Source: CAZPEV01 sp964585635 (GTDB lineage Bacteria > Zixibacteria > MSB-5A5 > GN15 > JAAZOE01). Taken from it: a stretch of 23,546 nucleotides of DNA. Both the position numbers and the translations under genes were made by a program. Under the pieces are notes generated by a model. That model saw nothing but the letters and a program-made list of their open reading frames with translations. It ran no database searches and was not told where the DNA came from. Below are positions 15,888-23,409 of the stretch, piece after piece (position 1 is the stretch's first letter; every line of letters starts with the position of its first letter). Where the stretch lies: assembly GCA_964585635.1 (NCBI GenBank), contig CAZPEV010000033.1, forward strand, positions 1 to 23,546, read 5' to 3'.

Positions 15888-16856
15888 TCACACGTGGTTC
15901 CGGAGCATCAACTCCTGGGGGTGAGGATTGAGATAAATCTGGTCGGTGATGTACTTGACTTCATGCCTGGCGACATACTGCCGCAACAGGGTTAGCGGCA
16001 CGACCAACGGGACAAGGCCGTTGCGGTAATCATCCAGCACGCCCAGGAGGTACTTCTTGTCGGCCGGATCAAGAACCGTTTTCAAAAAGCCGAGAATATG
16101 CAACATCACATTATGGTGTTTCTTCGGCGTCGCCGTAACCGCCAACGCCTCCATAAACAGCGCGCTGTATTTCTCCCGGAATTCTGACCGTGCCTGTTTT
16201 TTGATATCTGCCACCAGCCGCCCCAGCAGGGTATAGTGTTTGGGGCTATGAGCCAATAGCAGATATTTATGGGCGCCATGAAACTCCACCAGCCCTCCCC
16301 GACTGAGGCCGGACGCGAACAACCGCTGCAGCCGATAATAGGCAAACACCCGCTCGACAAAATTATCGCGGATACGGGCATCATTGAGCCGCCCCTCCTC
16401 CTCCACCGGCAAGAGAGGATACCGCTCCATGAGGATTTGGGCGTAAAGACCGACCGCCGACCTCACCGCCAGGCCGGATTCTTGGTACCGTTTGACCCGT
16501 TCCATGCCGCAACTGGGCGAATCTTTCTTTAGGATATAGCCGCAGAGGCCGAGCATGTCGCGCCGGCGGACCCGCTTTTCGGCATAGGCCCGCATCCGCC
16601 CGGTCCAGTCGGCCCCGGTTTTGGTGCCGACCATTCGGGGGGCATCGGATGCTCCGACCAGCCGCACCGACTCGCGCGGCACTCCCATGCCGACCTCCAC
16701 CTCCGGGCAAACCGGGACGAACTGGAAATATTGCCCCAGGATATCGGTGATATACCGGTCCTGCTTATGCCCGGCGTCGAAACGCACCTTCTGACCCAGC
16801 AGGCAGGCGCTGACACCAACTTTGATCGGTTTCTCGCTGCTACCCTTTAGTCCCAT
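15888..16856 (-). CDS. DUF523-DUF1722 fusion protein (thiouracil desulfidase-like N-terminus)
   Basis: This is a 322-residue cytoplasmic protein. Residues about 10-155 are DUF523: VSACLLGQ (C18), VPVCPEVEVGMGVPRE (C50), LCGYILKKDSPSCGMERV (C105, C116). DUF523 includes TudS, a thiouracil desulfidase that binds an iron-sulfur cluster through conserved cysteines. Residues about 170-320 are DUF1722 (FHGAHKYLLLAHSP, KKHHNVMLHILGF), a domain commonly fused to DUF523 and of uncertain function. The start ATG 16856 has only a weak site (GAG 7 bases upstream). A good promoter lies at 16875-16903, so the leader would be very short. Confidence 0.9.
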   Translation of the reverse strand: MGLKGSSEKPIKVGVSACLLGQKVRFDAGHKQDRYITDILGQYFQFVPVCPEVEVGMGVPRESVRLVGASDAPRMVGTKTGADWTGRMRAYAEKRVRRRDMLGLCGYILKKDSPSCGMERVKRYQESGLAVRSAVGLYAQILMERYPLLPVEEEGRLNDARIRDNFVERVFAYYRLQRLFASGLSRGGLVEFHGAHKYLLLAHSPKHYTLLGRLVADIKKQARSEFREKYSALFMEALAVTATPKKHHNVMLHILGFLKTVLDPADKKYLLGVLDDYRNGLVPLVVPLTLLRQYVARHEVKYITDQIYLNPHPQELMLRNHV

Positions 16857-16874
16857 AGAATACTCGGCAAGGGA

Positions 16875-16903
16875 AAGATATGGATCGCCAATCCCACTGT
16901 CAA
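16875..16903 (-). promoter_or_regulatory. Sigma70-type promoter of the DUF523-DUF1722 gene
   Basis: Minus strand: TTGACA (16898-16903), a 17-base spacer, and TATCTT (16875-16880). The -10 box lies about 18 bases before the ATG at 16856. Confidence 0.65.
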
Positions 16904-16980
16904 CGGTAAAGGCTCATGACGAAGACCTGCCTGAGCGCCTTCGTCGGCGATCAGTTCTACCAGCTCTTCGGCCTGGTTCC

Positions 16981-16990
16981 NNNNNNNNNN
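16981..16990. other. Assembly gap (10 Ns)
   Basis: Ten consecutive N bases mark a scaffold join. An open minus-strand frame (NQAEELVELIADEGAQAG, then to about 16920) reaches the left side of the gap, and an unrelated non-coding stretch follows on the right, so a gene or part of one may be missing here. Confidence 0.95.
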
Positions 16991-17037
16991 GCGCCTATTG
17001 ATTGTTGTGGTACCGATGACTGGGGGATGAAAATCTC

Positions 17038-18090
17038 TTACCTCACAGACAGACACACTCCATGACCAGGAATATTGTCAAGCGGTACTGTCACTGTGCC
17101 GTCTGACAGTCGCACTCTTATCAGGCTAAGGCCATAATCATTAATTACATACAGAAAATCACCAAACGGCGAAACGGTCATCCCTGCGGGAAAGAGGTGA
17201 GGTATGCTTGTGCCATCAAGAAGAACTCGAAACTGCTTGCGGTGAATGTCATACACATAAATAGAACCGGTGGTTACCGACGGCCAGGTCCCGCCCGGAT
17301 AGTACCAGAATACCCGCCTCCCATCCGGATGAACCAGGGGATTGGTAAAATCGAGCGGGGGGCCGCCTGCAACCTGATCCAGGACCCTCAGATTATCGGT
17401 TGTAACCACCAAAATGTATCTCTCCGTCGTGGGATCACGTTTTTCCGCTGCTACAAAAAGCGTATCGCCGGAGATACTAACGCAGATGGCATTGATAAGC
17501 ACCGGCTCTCCCGCTTGGTTCTTCATTGGCATTGCCCACTGCCGCAGAACAGGCGCACCATAATCGACAAAATAAAGGGTATCGGACGAATAATGATGAA
17601 GACAGACGATCGGCCGACCCGGTATCAAAGTCCCATATCCCACCGTGGTATCGATAAATATAGGCTCCAGTGAGGGAAACCGGAATAATCCCGATTTGCG
17701 ACCACTGACGAATACATAATTATCATCCTGCGAAATCTGCACGCGGCCGCCACCGGCCCCATCATAAACCCCGATCGTTTCGGCCGGCGTCCAAGCAGTC
17801 GTCCATACGCGCCGGCTGCTGGCAAAGCAAGCCAGACTGTCGCGATGCGAAAAGGAAAACCCGCTAATGAAAGAGGTCATCGGCACCGAATCAACTATGG
17901 AATCCGTCAACCCACTTAACGCCAGTAGATAAGGCGTCTGTTGCTGGCCTTCATCATAGTAATAGCTCAATATTACCTGGTAATCGATTGGCGTCTGTGA
18001 TCCCTGCGTCGGTTTGTCGTCACCGCAGCCTGCCCACAGCACGCAGCCGATTATCATCGCCGCCATTGTCAATCGCTCTGCCCGCTTCAT
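17038..18090 (-). CDS. Lipoprotein with propeller-like repeats (paralog 1)
   Basis: This is a 350-residue predicted lipoprotein: MKRAERLTMAAMIIGCVLWAGC with the lipobox cysteine at residue 22. The mature part has short repeated beta segments (YLLALSGLTDSIVDSV, DGRRVFWYYPGGTWP, GSIYVYDI, MTVSPFGDFLYVIND), the look of a WD/NHL/YncE-like propeller. It is clearly paralogous to the next gene at 18465-19565: both share NPLVHPDGRRVFWYYPGG / RPICHPNGQRVYWYYRGS and matching flanks. The start ATG 18090 has a GGGGA-like site. Its own promoter is at 18132-18160. The function is unknown. Confidence 0.82.
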   Translation of the reverse strand: MKRAERLTMAAMIIGCVLWAGCGDDKPTQGSQTPIDYQVILSYYYDEGQQQTPYLLALSGLTDSIVDSVPMTSFISGFSFSHRDSLACFASSRRVWTTAWTPAETIGVYDGAGGGRVQISQDDNYVFVSGRKSGLFRFPSLEPIFIDTTVGYGTLIPGRPIVCLHHYSSDTLYFVDYGAPVLRQWAMPMKNQAGEPVLINAICVSISGDTLFVAAEKRDPTTERYILVVTTDNLRVLDQVAGGPPLDFTNPLVHPDGRRVFWYYPGGTWPSVTTGSIYVYDIHRKQFRVLLDGTSIPHLFPAGMTVSPFGDFLYVINDYGLSLIRVRLSDGTVTVPLDNIPGHGVCLSVR

Positions 18091-18131
18091 ACCATTCCCC
18101 GCTATCGTTTACGTCACCACATATTCTGTCT

Positions 18132-18160
18132 TTAATATGGTGATTCTACAGTTTTGTCAA
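18132..18160 (-). promoter_or_regulatory. Sigma70-type promoter of lipoprotein paralog 1
   Basis: Minus strand: TTGACA (18155-18160), a 17-base spacer, and TATTAA (18132-18137). It lies about 40 bases before the start codon at 18090. Confidence 0.7.
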
Positions 18161-18267
18161 GCCCCTATCTGCGGGACAATCACTCGGCCGCCTTTCTGCC
18201 AAAGTGACATCCCCCAAATAGGTCTGACTAATGTCGCCGTCCTTACCTGGTTTTCGCCATGATTCAC
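18157..18267 (-). CDS. Candidate 36-residue small protein
   Basis: GTG 18267 is preceded by AGGA (5 bases) and lies about 43 bases after the -10 box of the promoter at 18310-18338. The frame contains RPIWGMSLWQKGGRVIVPQI and stops at TGA 18157, whose bases overlap the -35 box of the next promoter. There is no homology that I recognise. It is supported only by promoter placement, so it may be chance. Confidence 0.25.
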   Translation of the reverse strand: MNHGENQVRTATLVRPIWGMSLWQKGGRVIVPQIGA

Positions 18268-18309
18268 TTGTGTCCTGATGCCGAATCTCGATGCCCAACC
18301 GACGGCATA

Positions 18310-18338
18310 AATATATGCCGTGTATATCATTCTGTCAA
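18310..18338 (-). promoter_or_regulatory. Sigma70-type promoter facing a gene-poor 150 bases
   Basis: Minus strand: TTGACA (18333-18338), a 17-base spacer, and TATATT (18310-18315). The next annotated gene (18090) has its own promoter nearer, so this one may drive a small gene or RNA, or be a second promoter of the lipoprotein. Confidence 0.6.
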
Positions 18339-18464
18339 GTAATATTTTTAATAGGCTTCGAAACCGGCCTTTCCCTTCTTCGGCCGAGTTTAATCCTGTC
18401 CATATCATCAATTTGGCGCCTGTGCCCGATGTCGATGCGCCCCTCTGATGATCCCTGCCGCTCA

Positions 18465-19565
18465 TCACCTCGCCGCTACGACGTTCATGGCCAAGCGTTC
18501 TCTGTACTTATCCGGCAACAACCGCGTCACCTGATTGGTCGGCAGATATATTTTGAACAAATCATTGATGCAGACGACATACAGGTGAACGCCGTCAGGC
18601 GCCAATGCCATGCCGATCGGTTCGATGACCCCCGCTACCGACTCGTCAACGATTGCGGTCAATTCGCCGGTCGGGATGCGGTAGCAATAGACCGCTCCCG
18701 AAACGGGCTCCGGCCAGGAGCTGCCCCGGTAATACCAATACACCCGTTGTCCATTCGGATGGCAAATGGGTCGCGACCAATGGAAATCAGGTTCAACCTC
18801 AACCTTGCTGAGTATGGAGAGAGTATTGGTCCTCGCCACGACAATATAATTCTTGGCGCTCATCTGATCATATGTTGCTATGACCAGACTGTCGCCGCCG
18901 GGGGTAGTGCAGATTGCCTCGATTTGCCAGGCCTCCCCGGATGGGGCCGGCAGCCCCAGTCGCTGAATATCTGCCGGTACCTGGCCGTAATCGACAATCA
19001 CAACCGTGTCTTGCCAATAGTGTCCGCAAAAGGCGGAATGACGAGGCAAAAAGCAGGCGTCCTTGAGACCCAGGGAATCGATATAGCGCGGCGCGAGACC
19101 GGAGGCGGATAATAACACGACTGCGCCAAGGCTGGTCAAAAGATATTGACCGTCTTCCGATAATGATATCCCTTCAGCGGAAATGGTGTCGTATCGCGCC
19201 CGGGTATCCATCACCGGCCAATCGGTCAGATAGACTTCTTTATGCCCCCGGTGGGGATTGATGAAAAAGGCCCGTTTTCCATCCGGCGCAAACGTCATAT
19301 CCGTTACCATGTCGCTGAACGCTTGGGAATCAACCACGGTATCGGAATTACCGCTCACTGTCAGCAGATACAGGTTATCGGTATGGCTCGAATCGGCGGC
19401 ATAGACATTGACGACCAAGTTATAGGACGTCTCTGCCGGCGGGCTGTTTGACGATCTGTCATCGTTGCACCCGGCCGCCATACTAAGCATGGCCGCCGCC
19501 ACGATCGCCATCAGGCACGACGCCCATTTCATGCCCGACCCCCATCTTAACAAACTAACACTCAT
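18465..19565 (-). CDS. Lipoprotein with propeller-like repeats (paralog 2)
   Basis: This is a 366-residue predicted lipoprotein. The long signal ends AAAMLSMAAGC with the lipobox cysteine at residue 33. The start ATG 19565 was chosen for its strong AAGGAG site 5-6 bases upstream; ATG 19532 would give a shorter signal but has a poor site. The mature part has propeller-like repeats (NLYLLTVSGNSDTVVDSQAF, MTFAPDGKRAFFINP, GISLSEDGQYLLTSLG, MALAPDGVHLYVVCIND) aligning with paralog 1 along its length. The arrangement suggests a tandem duplication. No enzyme motif was seen. The likely promoter is at 19996-20024, leaving a long leader of about 420 bases that contains a small open frame. Confidence 0.82.
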   Translation of the reverse strand: MSVSLLRWGSGMKWASCLMAIVAAAMLSMAAGCNDDRSSNSPPAETSYNLVVNVYAADSSHTDNLYLLTVSGNSDTVVDSQAFSDMVTDMTFAPDGKRAFFINPHRGHKEVYLTDWPVMDTRARYDTISAEGISLSEDGQYLLTSLGAVVLLSASGLAPRYIDSLGLKDACFLPRHSAFCGHYWQDTVVIVDYGQVPADIQRLGLPAPSGEAWQIEAICTTPGGDSLVIATYDQMSAKNYIVVARTNTLSILSKVEVEPDFHWSRPICHPNGQRVYWYYRGSSWPEPVSGAVYCYRIPTGELTAIVDESVAGVIEPIGMALAPDGVHLYVVCINDLFKIYLPTNQVTRLLPDKYRERLAMNVVAAR

Positions 19566-19677
19566 GGCTCACTCCTTCCTCTACATGTGCCATGTTCACC
19601 CTCTTGCTCCAAATGGTCACACCCCATGATCTCCCCGTCCCACACACCTGGATTCCGGCGTGAACTATCTATATTCC

Positions 19678-19785
19678 TCAATCGTCAAATATATCGCCGT
19701 TAAGATAGTATTTATCCGCTCTTTCCAATGTCTCCCAGGCGCCGGCCTGCTCCCAAATCAAAGGGCCGCCCATAGGGGGCCGCAT
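19678..19785 (-). CDS. Candidate 35-residue small protein
   Basis: ATG 19785 is preceded by GGAG 8 bases upstream (an in-frame GTG at 19794 also exists). The peptide reads MRPPMGGPLIWEQAGAW and ends ADKYYLNGDIFDD; the composition and codon use look coding. The frame stays open upstream for about 18 more codons without a good start, so it may instead be the tail of a decayed gene. It lies between the promoter at 19996-20024 and the lipoprotein gene, on the same strand. I do not recognise it. Confidence 0.3.
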   Translation of the reverse strand: MRPPMGGPLIWEQAGAWETLERADKYYLNGDIFDD

Positions 19786-19995
19786 CCCTGGCACTCCACC
19801 CCTTTCAATTATCGGTGGTTTGCCCAGAAAATAAAACGCTCATGGCTCACATTTCAATCCATGAAGTCCAATTCCTTTGATTGTCAGGGCCCTGTTAGGC
19901 CTCAAGGAAAGGCAACTCAAGCCCCGATGAATGGTGCCAAGTTCTGCAAGATACCTAAAGCTCGATTAATATAATCATCTACCTCTCTATGATTT

Positions 19996-20024
19996 ATATA
20001 ACGTATGGTTTGAGAAAATGTCAA
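19996..20024 (-). promoter_or_regulatory. Sigma70-type promoter upstream of lipoprotein paralog 2
   Basis: Minus strand: TTGACA (20019-20024), a 17-base spacer, and TTATAT (19996-20001); with an 18-base spacer the box is TATATA. Confidence 0.6.
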
Positions 20025-20775
20025 GCACTTTTTTATCCTACCCTTTGATCGAAATGGGACAAAAAGGTCCGCCAGGCTCCCCCGATAAGGCGTTGACAAT
20101 AAACCCATATCGTACAACGAATTGGACGTGCCTGACGTCGCTGAGTCCATGGTGTAATAAATCTGTGTATCACTCTCATTTTATGCCCCCTCATTTTAAG
20201 GCCATCATGCAAAGTGATTCTCTGTCATTTTTCCCCGATAGTCAAATATTGCTGCCGGTGGCCGCCTAACAACCAACGGATGCACCAAGTTTCCGAGAGG
20301 ATCAAGGGGAAGCAGGATAGCGGACCTCGTCGACGATTCTTGTCGCCGACAGAGATGGTCGACCACCCGACCCCCGGTCGGCATCGCCGTCGCACCGCCC
20401 AATCATCGCCATCTTGTCAGCTTCAGATTGAAACTGCAATTATGGACGAGGCCCGTATAATCTCCCGTCCGCAAGCATACGTGACATTCCCCGGTCTGCC
20501 CCTGACACGCCCGAAGCGCGCCGTTTGCTTGACAGATCCGTTCCGGCCCAAAGCCCAAAATAATTGCCCTTCGTGGCGATTTTGGCCTTGCGCCCCGGCC
20601 AAACAAGTAGTTTATTGAAATCGGCCAAGGGCAGCCGAAGAAGCTGCACCTGCCGACTTAAAATTCTTTAATTGCGTTCGCAATCCGAAACGGGTGGCTC
20701 CCACGTGCACAAACCAACGGACAATGGCAACGCCGGTTCTGGAGGATTGCGGCAAGGAAGACCTGGAGATTTTAG

Positions 20776-21165
20776 ATGACGTTCAGCATGCATTTTACCA
20801 TCGATGCCGACCTCGACCGCCGGCTTATTTTGGAGAAGATCTACGGCAGTTGGACCAAGGAGACGGCCCGATCCTATCATGAGGAGTTCATGCATGTCGC
20901 CGCGCCCTTGCTCGGCAGTCCCTGGGCAAAAGTAGTCAATCTGACCAATTGGAAATCATCGTACCCGGACATGATCAAGGTCGTCGGTGAACACCTGCGA
21001 TGGTGCCGGGAAAACGGCATGACGCTGTCGATCAACATCATCGACAACCCAATCACTAAGAGCCAACTCAAGAAAATGTTCAGCATCGGCGGCACCGGGA
21101 AGATGTCGAAGATCGTTCGATCCAAGGAAGAAGCCGAAAAGCTACTGGCCCAAAATGGATTCTAA
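20776..21165 (+). CDS. Small STAS/SpoIIAA-like protein
   Basis: This is a 129-residue cytoplasmic protein with no signal peptide or membrane helix. The order (strand, YGSWTKETARSYHEEFM helix, WAKVVNLTNWKSSYPDMIKV, then a strand-helix pair MTLSINIIDNP and SKEEAEKLL at the end) resembles the SpoIIAA-like/STAS fold of small proteins usually annotated as hypothetical. The assignment rests on overall pattern only, and no phosphorylation-site motif was identified. The start ATG 20776 has GGAG 7 bases upstream. It is isolated on the plus strand, with a minus-strand gene convergent to it. Confidence 0.75.
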   Translation: MTFSMHFTIDADLDRRLILEKIYGSWTKETARSYHEEFMHVAAPLLGSPWAKVVNLTNWKSSYPDMIKVVGEHLRWCRENGMTLSINIIDNPITKSQLKKMFSIGGTGKMSKIVRSKEEAEKLLAQNGF

Positions 21166-21268
21166 GACCTTACTTCAGAAAACGATCCGCCCTCTTCGCG
21201 ACCCCTTTAAGACGAGCCGGAAGCCTTGCCTCATTGCTTAAGCGAATTCCGGCATTAGAAGACCTTCA

Positions 21269-21517
21269 TCAACCCGTGAAGCAGTACCGGCCATAATAGA
21301 TGGCGCAGGCCAAAGAGCCGGCGAACAAGAGGATGCTTCCAATTCGCTGAAGCAGGTACCCTGTCGGCGTCCACCAGTCTTTCTTTCCAAGGGTGAGGCA
21401 CCTCGGACATTGACCTGATTTGGCGGGATGTTCAGCCGTCCGATAATAGCCAGCCACCCAAACTGCAACCAGCCCGGTCGGAATACCTATAACGGTTATC
21501 CAGAGTAGTAATTTCAT
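21269..21517 (-). CDS. Small two-helix membrane protein with a CPRC pair
   Basis: This is an 82-residue protein with two hydrophobic segments (about 3-23, LLLWITVIGIPTGLVAVWVAG; about 58-75, RIGSILLFAGSLACAIYYG) flanking a loop with CPRC (residues 37-40), a possible half of a metal-binding site. The start ATG 21517 follows a stop codon directly; the nearest AGGAGG is 13 bases upstream, a long spacing. It lies 56 bases downstream of the subtilase gene and may be co-transcribed with it. The family is not recognised. Confidence 0.6.
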   Translation of the reverse strand: MKLLLWITVIGIPTGLVAVWVAGYYRTAEHPAKSGQCPRCLTLGKKDWWTPTGYLLQRIGSILLFAGSLACAIYYGRYCFTG

Positions 21518-21573
21518 TTATGTTTCTATTACCTCCTTCGGGTCGTCTTGAGACGGTTTGGCAAGAACGGATC

Positions 21574-23409
21574 CTAATAGTTATACTTAAAGCACAACGG
21601 CGGCTGCGGGCCATTCCTGTAGATGTAGTTGACGATATAGGTGACATCACCCAGATTGACCGTTCCATCGCAATTGGCGTCTCCGGTGCCGATATGGGGC
21701 CGCGGTCGCGGACCATCCTTGAAGATATAGTTCACGATGTAGACGGCGTCGCCGATGTCGACGGCAGCATCATTACTCGCATCCCCATGAGAGACGGTAA
21801 GCAGCGCGCGGAAGGCGTCGACCCGACCATAGCCGTATTCGTCATCAGGCGGGGTGATGGCGCCGCTTTCGAGGTTCGTTACCGCCGAATTGCGGAGGAT
21901 ATCATAGATCAGGTCTACCCGCAGATGCGGCCTTTTGGCCAGCAGCAGCGACGCTACTCCGGACACCATGGGGCAGGCCGCCGAGGTGCCGCCAAACCGG
22001 CAATCATAATTGACGTCGTTAGTCTCCGCCGTCGGGCAGTCCCAGGTGATATGGCCGTAAAAGGGGTTGAACCCGCTGTCGCCCATCTGGTCTAAAGACC
22101 AGACGTCTCCTTGGAAGTCGGTCTCACCACTGGGCGCCACCAGATCGAGTTGCGAACCATACTGGCTGTAATCCCAACGATTGTCTTGAAGGTCTACCGC
22201 TCCAACCGCCAGGCACGGCTCAAGCTTGGCTGGATAGGCCACTGAGTCATAGCCAAAATTCCCTGATGCAAAAATCGTTGGGCAACCCAATCCATTTCGA
22301 CCAAAATTGAATGCGTCTTCCAGGGCATAGTCGATTACCCAAAAATCAACTGGTCGCACTTTGTAACCCCAACTACAACTGAGAATATCGGCGCCGCTAA
22401 GGTACGCATAGGTTATGGCCTGAGCAACTTGATCTTCCTCTAATGGCCCCCATCCTGCATCACTAAATAACTTGACCGGCAATATCCTTACGTGGGGATT
22501 CAAAGATATCACTCCGGAAGAGGTCAAAGAACCTGCGGTACTGTCAACAGTATGCTCAGCGCCGACAATACCCGCGCATGCCATACCGTGTGCCCTCCAA
22601 AGGCCGGGCCTGGGGTCAATATCATAATCATAGAAGTCATACCCGGGCAGGATACGTTCCGCCGGCAAGTCCTCATGCCCGGTCACGCCATCATCTATGA
22701 TCGCCACGGTCGCCACCGAATCGAGACCGCTGAAATCCCAAACGGTGGTGTTGTTGAAATCCCCAATGATCTTCTTGAGATGGGGCTGGTATTGATGGTA
22801 ATAGTCGTACAGCTTGTACCCGAACAGGACCGGCCGCACACCAAAGGCTGGGTGAGCAAATATGGTGGCGTCAAGATTATGGTAGGCGTTGGCCAGATCA
22901 AGGACCCGCATCCCGGTTGAATCGGTATTCTCCAGTTCATAGACATTGGGCATGCCGTAGAGCGTGTGAATTGGCTTGACTTTGAAGGCCCTGTTGATGC
23001 TGTCGATCTCCTGCACGGGAACGGCCTTGTCAAAGGCCGCATAAAAGGCAGCGCCGACGGGAAATGGGTCACCGTCGAGCGTAAGATAGTACGGCTCCAC
23101 CAGATAGATTCCGGGAAGGGTATCAAGGGAATCAAGAAACGACTCGTACCCAATTCCGGTCGACAAGGAGCAGACGTCGAAATCATCAAGAGCACTGCTG
23201 TCATTGACCACAGCCTCGATTCGGCCAATTGATTCAATGAACGCGCTTTTGACGAACGGCGTCAAGGCCGCCTCAAACTTGATGGCGACCCTGGAGGAAT
23301 CGATTCGCAATGGAATCGTCCCCTTGGGGTAGTAGTAATACGGCGATTGCGCTAGGGCTCCCGACGACAGGAGCAACGCCGCGATTCCGAAAGACACAAA
23401 AGACTTCAT
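21574..23409 (-). CDS. Secreted subtilisin-family (S8) serine protease with dockerin
   Basis: This is a 611-residue extracellular protease. Signal peptide: residues 1-20 (MKSFVSFGIAALLLSSGALA). Residues 21 to about 225 are a propeptide-like region. The catalytic domain has the Asp motif VAIIDDG (D239), the His motif AHGMACAG (H274), the oxyanion Asn in FASGN (N384) and the Ser motif GGTSAACP (S476), so the triad is complete. Residues about 541-605 hold two dockerin-type loops (HGDASNDAAVDIGDAVYIVN and TGDANCDGTVNLGDVTYIVN). The start ATG 23409 has an AGGGGG-type site 6 bases upstream; an upstream ATG at 23472 would add a non-signal extension (EADSSPLRPANHNHNHKG) and is unlikely. It probably acts at or outside the cell surface. 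The promoter was not found before the window edge. Confidence 0.92.
   Translation of the reverse strand: MKSFVSFGIAALLLSSGALAQSPYYYYPKGTIPLRIDSSRVAIKFEAALTPFVKSAFIESIGRIEAVVNDSSALDDFDVCSLSTGIGYESFLDSLDTLPGIYLVEPYYLTLDGDPFPVGAAFYAAFDKAVPVQEIDSINRAFKVKPIHTLYGMPNVYELENTDSTGMRVLDLANAYHNLDATIFAHPAFGVRPVLFGYKLYDYYHQYQPHLKKIIGDFNNTTVWDFSGLDSVATVAIIDDGVTGHEDLPAERILPGYDFYDYDIDPRPGLWRAHGMACAGIVGAEHTVDSTAGSLTSSGVISLNPHVRILPVKLFSDAGWGPLEEDQVAQAITYAYLSGADILSCSWGYKVRPVDFWVIDYALEDAFNFGRNGLGCPTIFASGNFGYDSVAYPAKLEPCLAVGAVDLQDNRWDYSQYGSQLDLVAPSGETDFQGDVWSLDQMGDSGFNPFYGHITWDCPTAETNDVNYDCRFGGTSAACPMVSGVASLLLAKRPHLRVDLIYDILRNSAVTNLESGAITPPDDEYGYGRVDAFRALLTVSHGDASNDAAVDIGDAVYIVNYIFKDGPRPRPHIGTGDANCDGTVNLGDVTYIVNYIYRNGPQPPLCFKYNY

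Larger units (their letters stand above)
18091..18464. other. Intergenic region with two tandem promoters
   Basis: It holds two TTGACA-type promoters on the minus strand (18132-18160 and 18310-18338) and a candidate small open frame between them (18157-18267). Nothing else is recognisable. Confidence 0.6.
19566..20775. other. 1.2-kb region without an established gene
   Basis: The left part (19566-20024) holds a minus-strand promoter (19996-20024) and a candidate small open frame (19678-19785). From 20025 to 20775 only short, mutually overlapping open frames without ribosome sites are present, and I see no RNA gene or repeat. Confidence 0.5.

Noticed and set aside
19741..19830. GGGCAAACC segment resembling the start of a c-di-GMP-I (GEMM) riboswitch
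   Set aside because: The second conserved part (GACGCAAAGCC) is absent and the region reads better as an open frame.
20403..20606. Minus-strand frame with ECHVC and several cysteines
   Set aside because: It overlaps another open frame on the opposite strand, has no ribosome site, and both readings look equally plausible.
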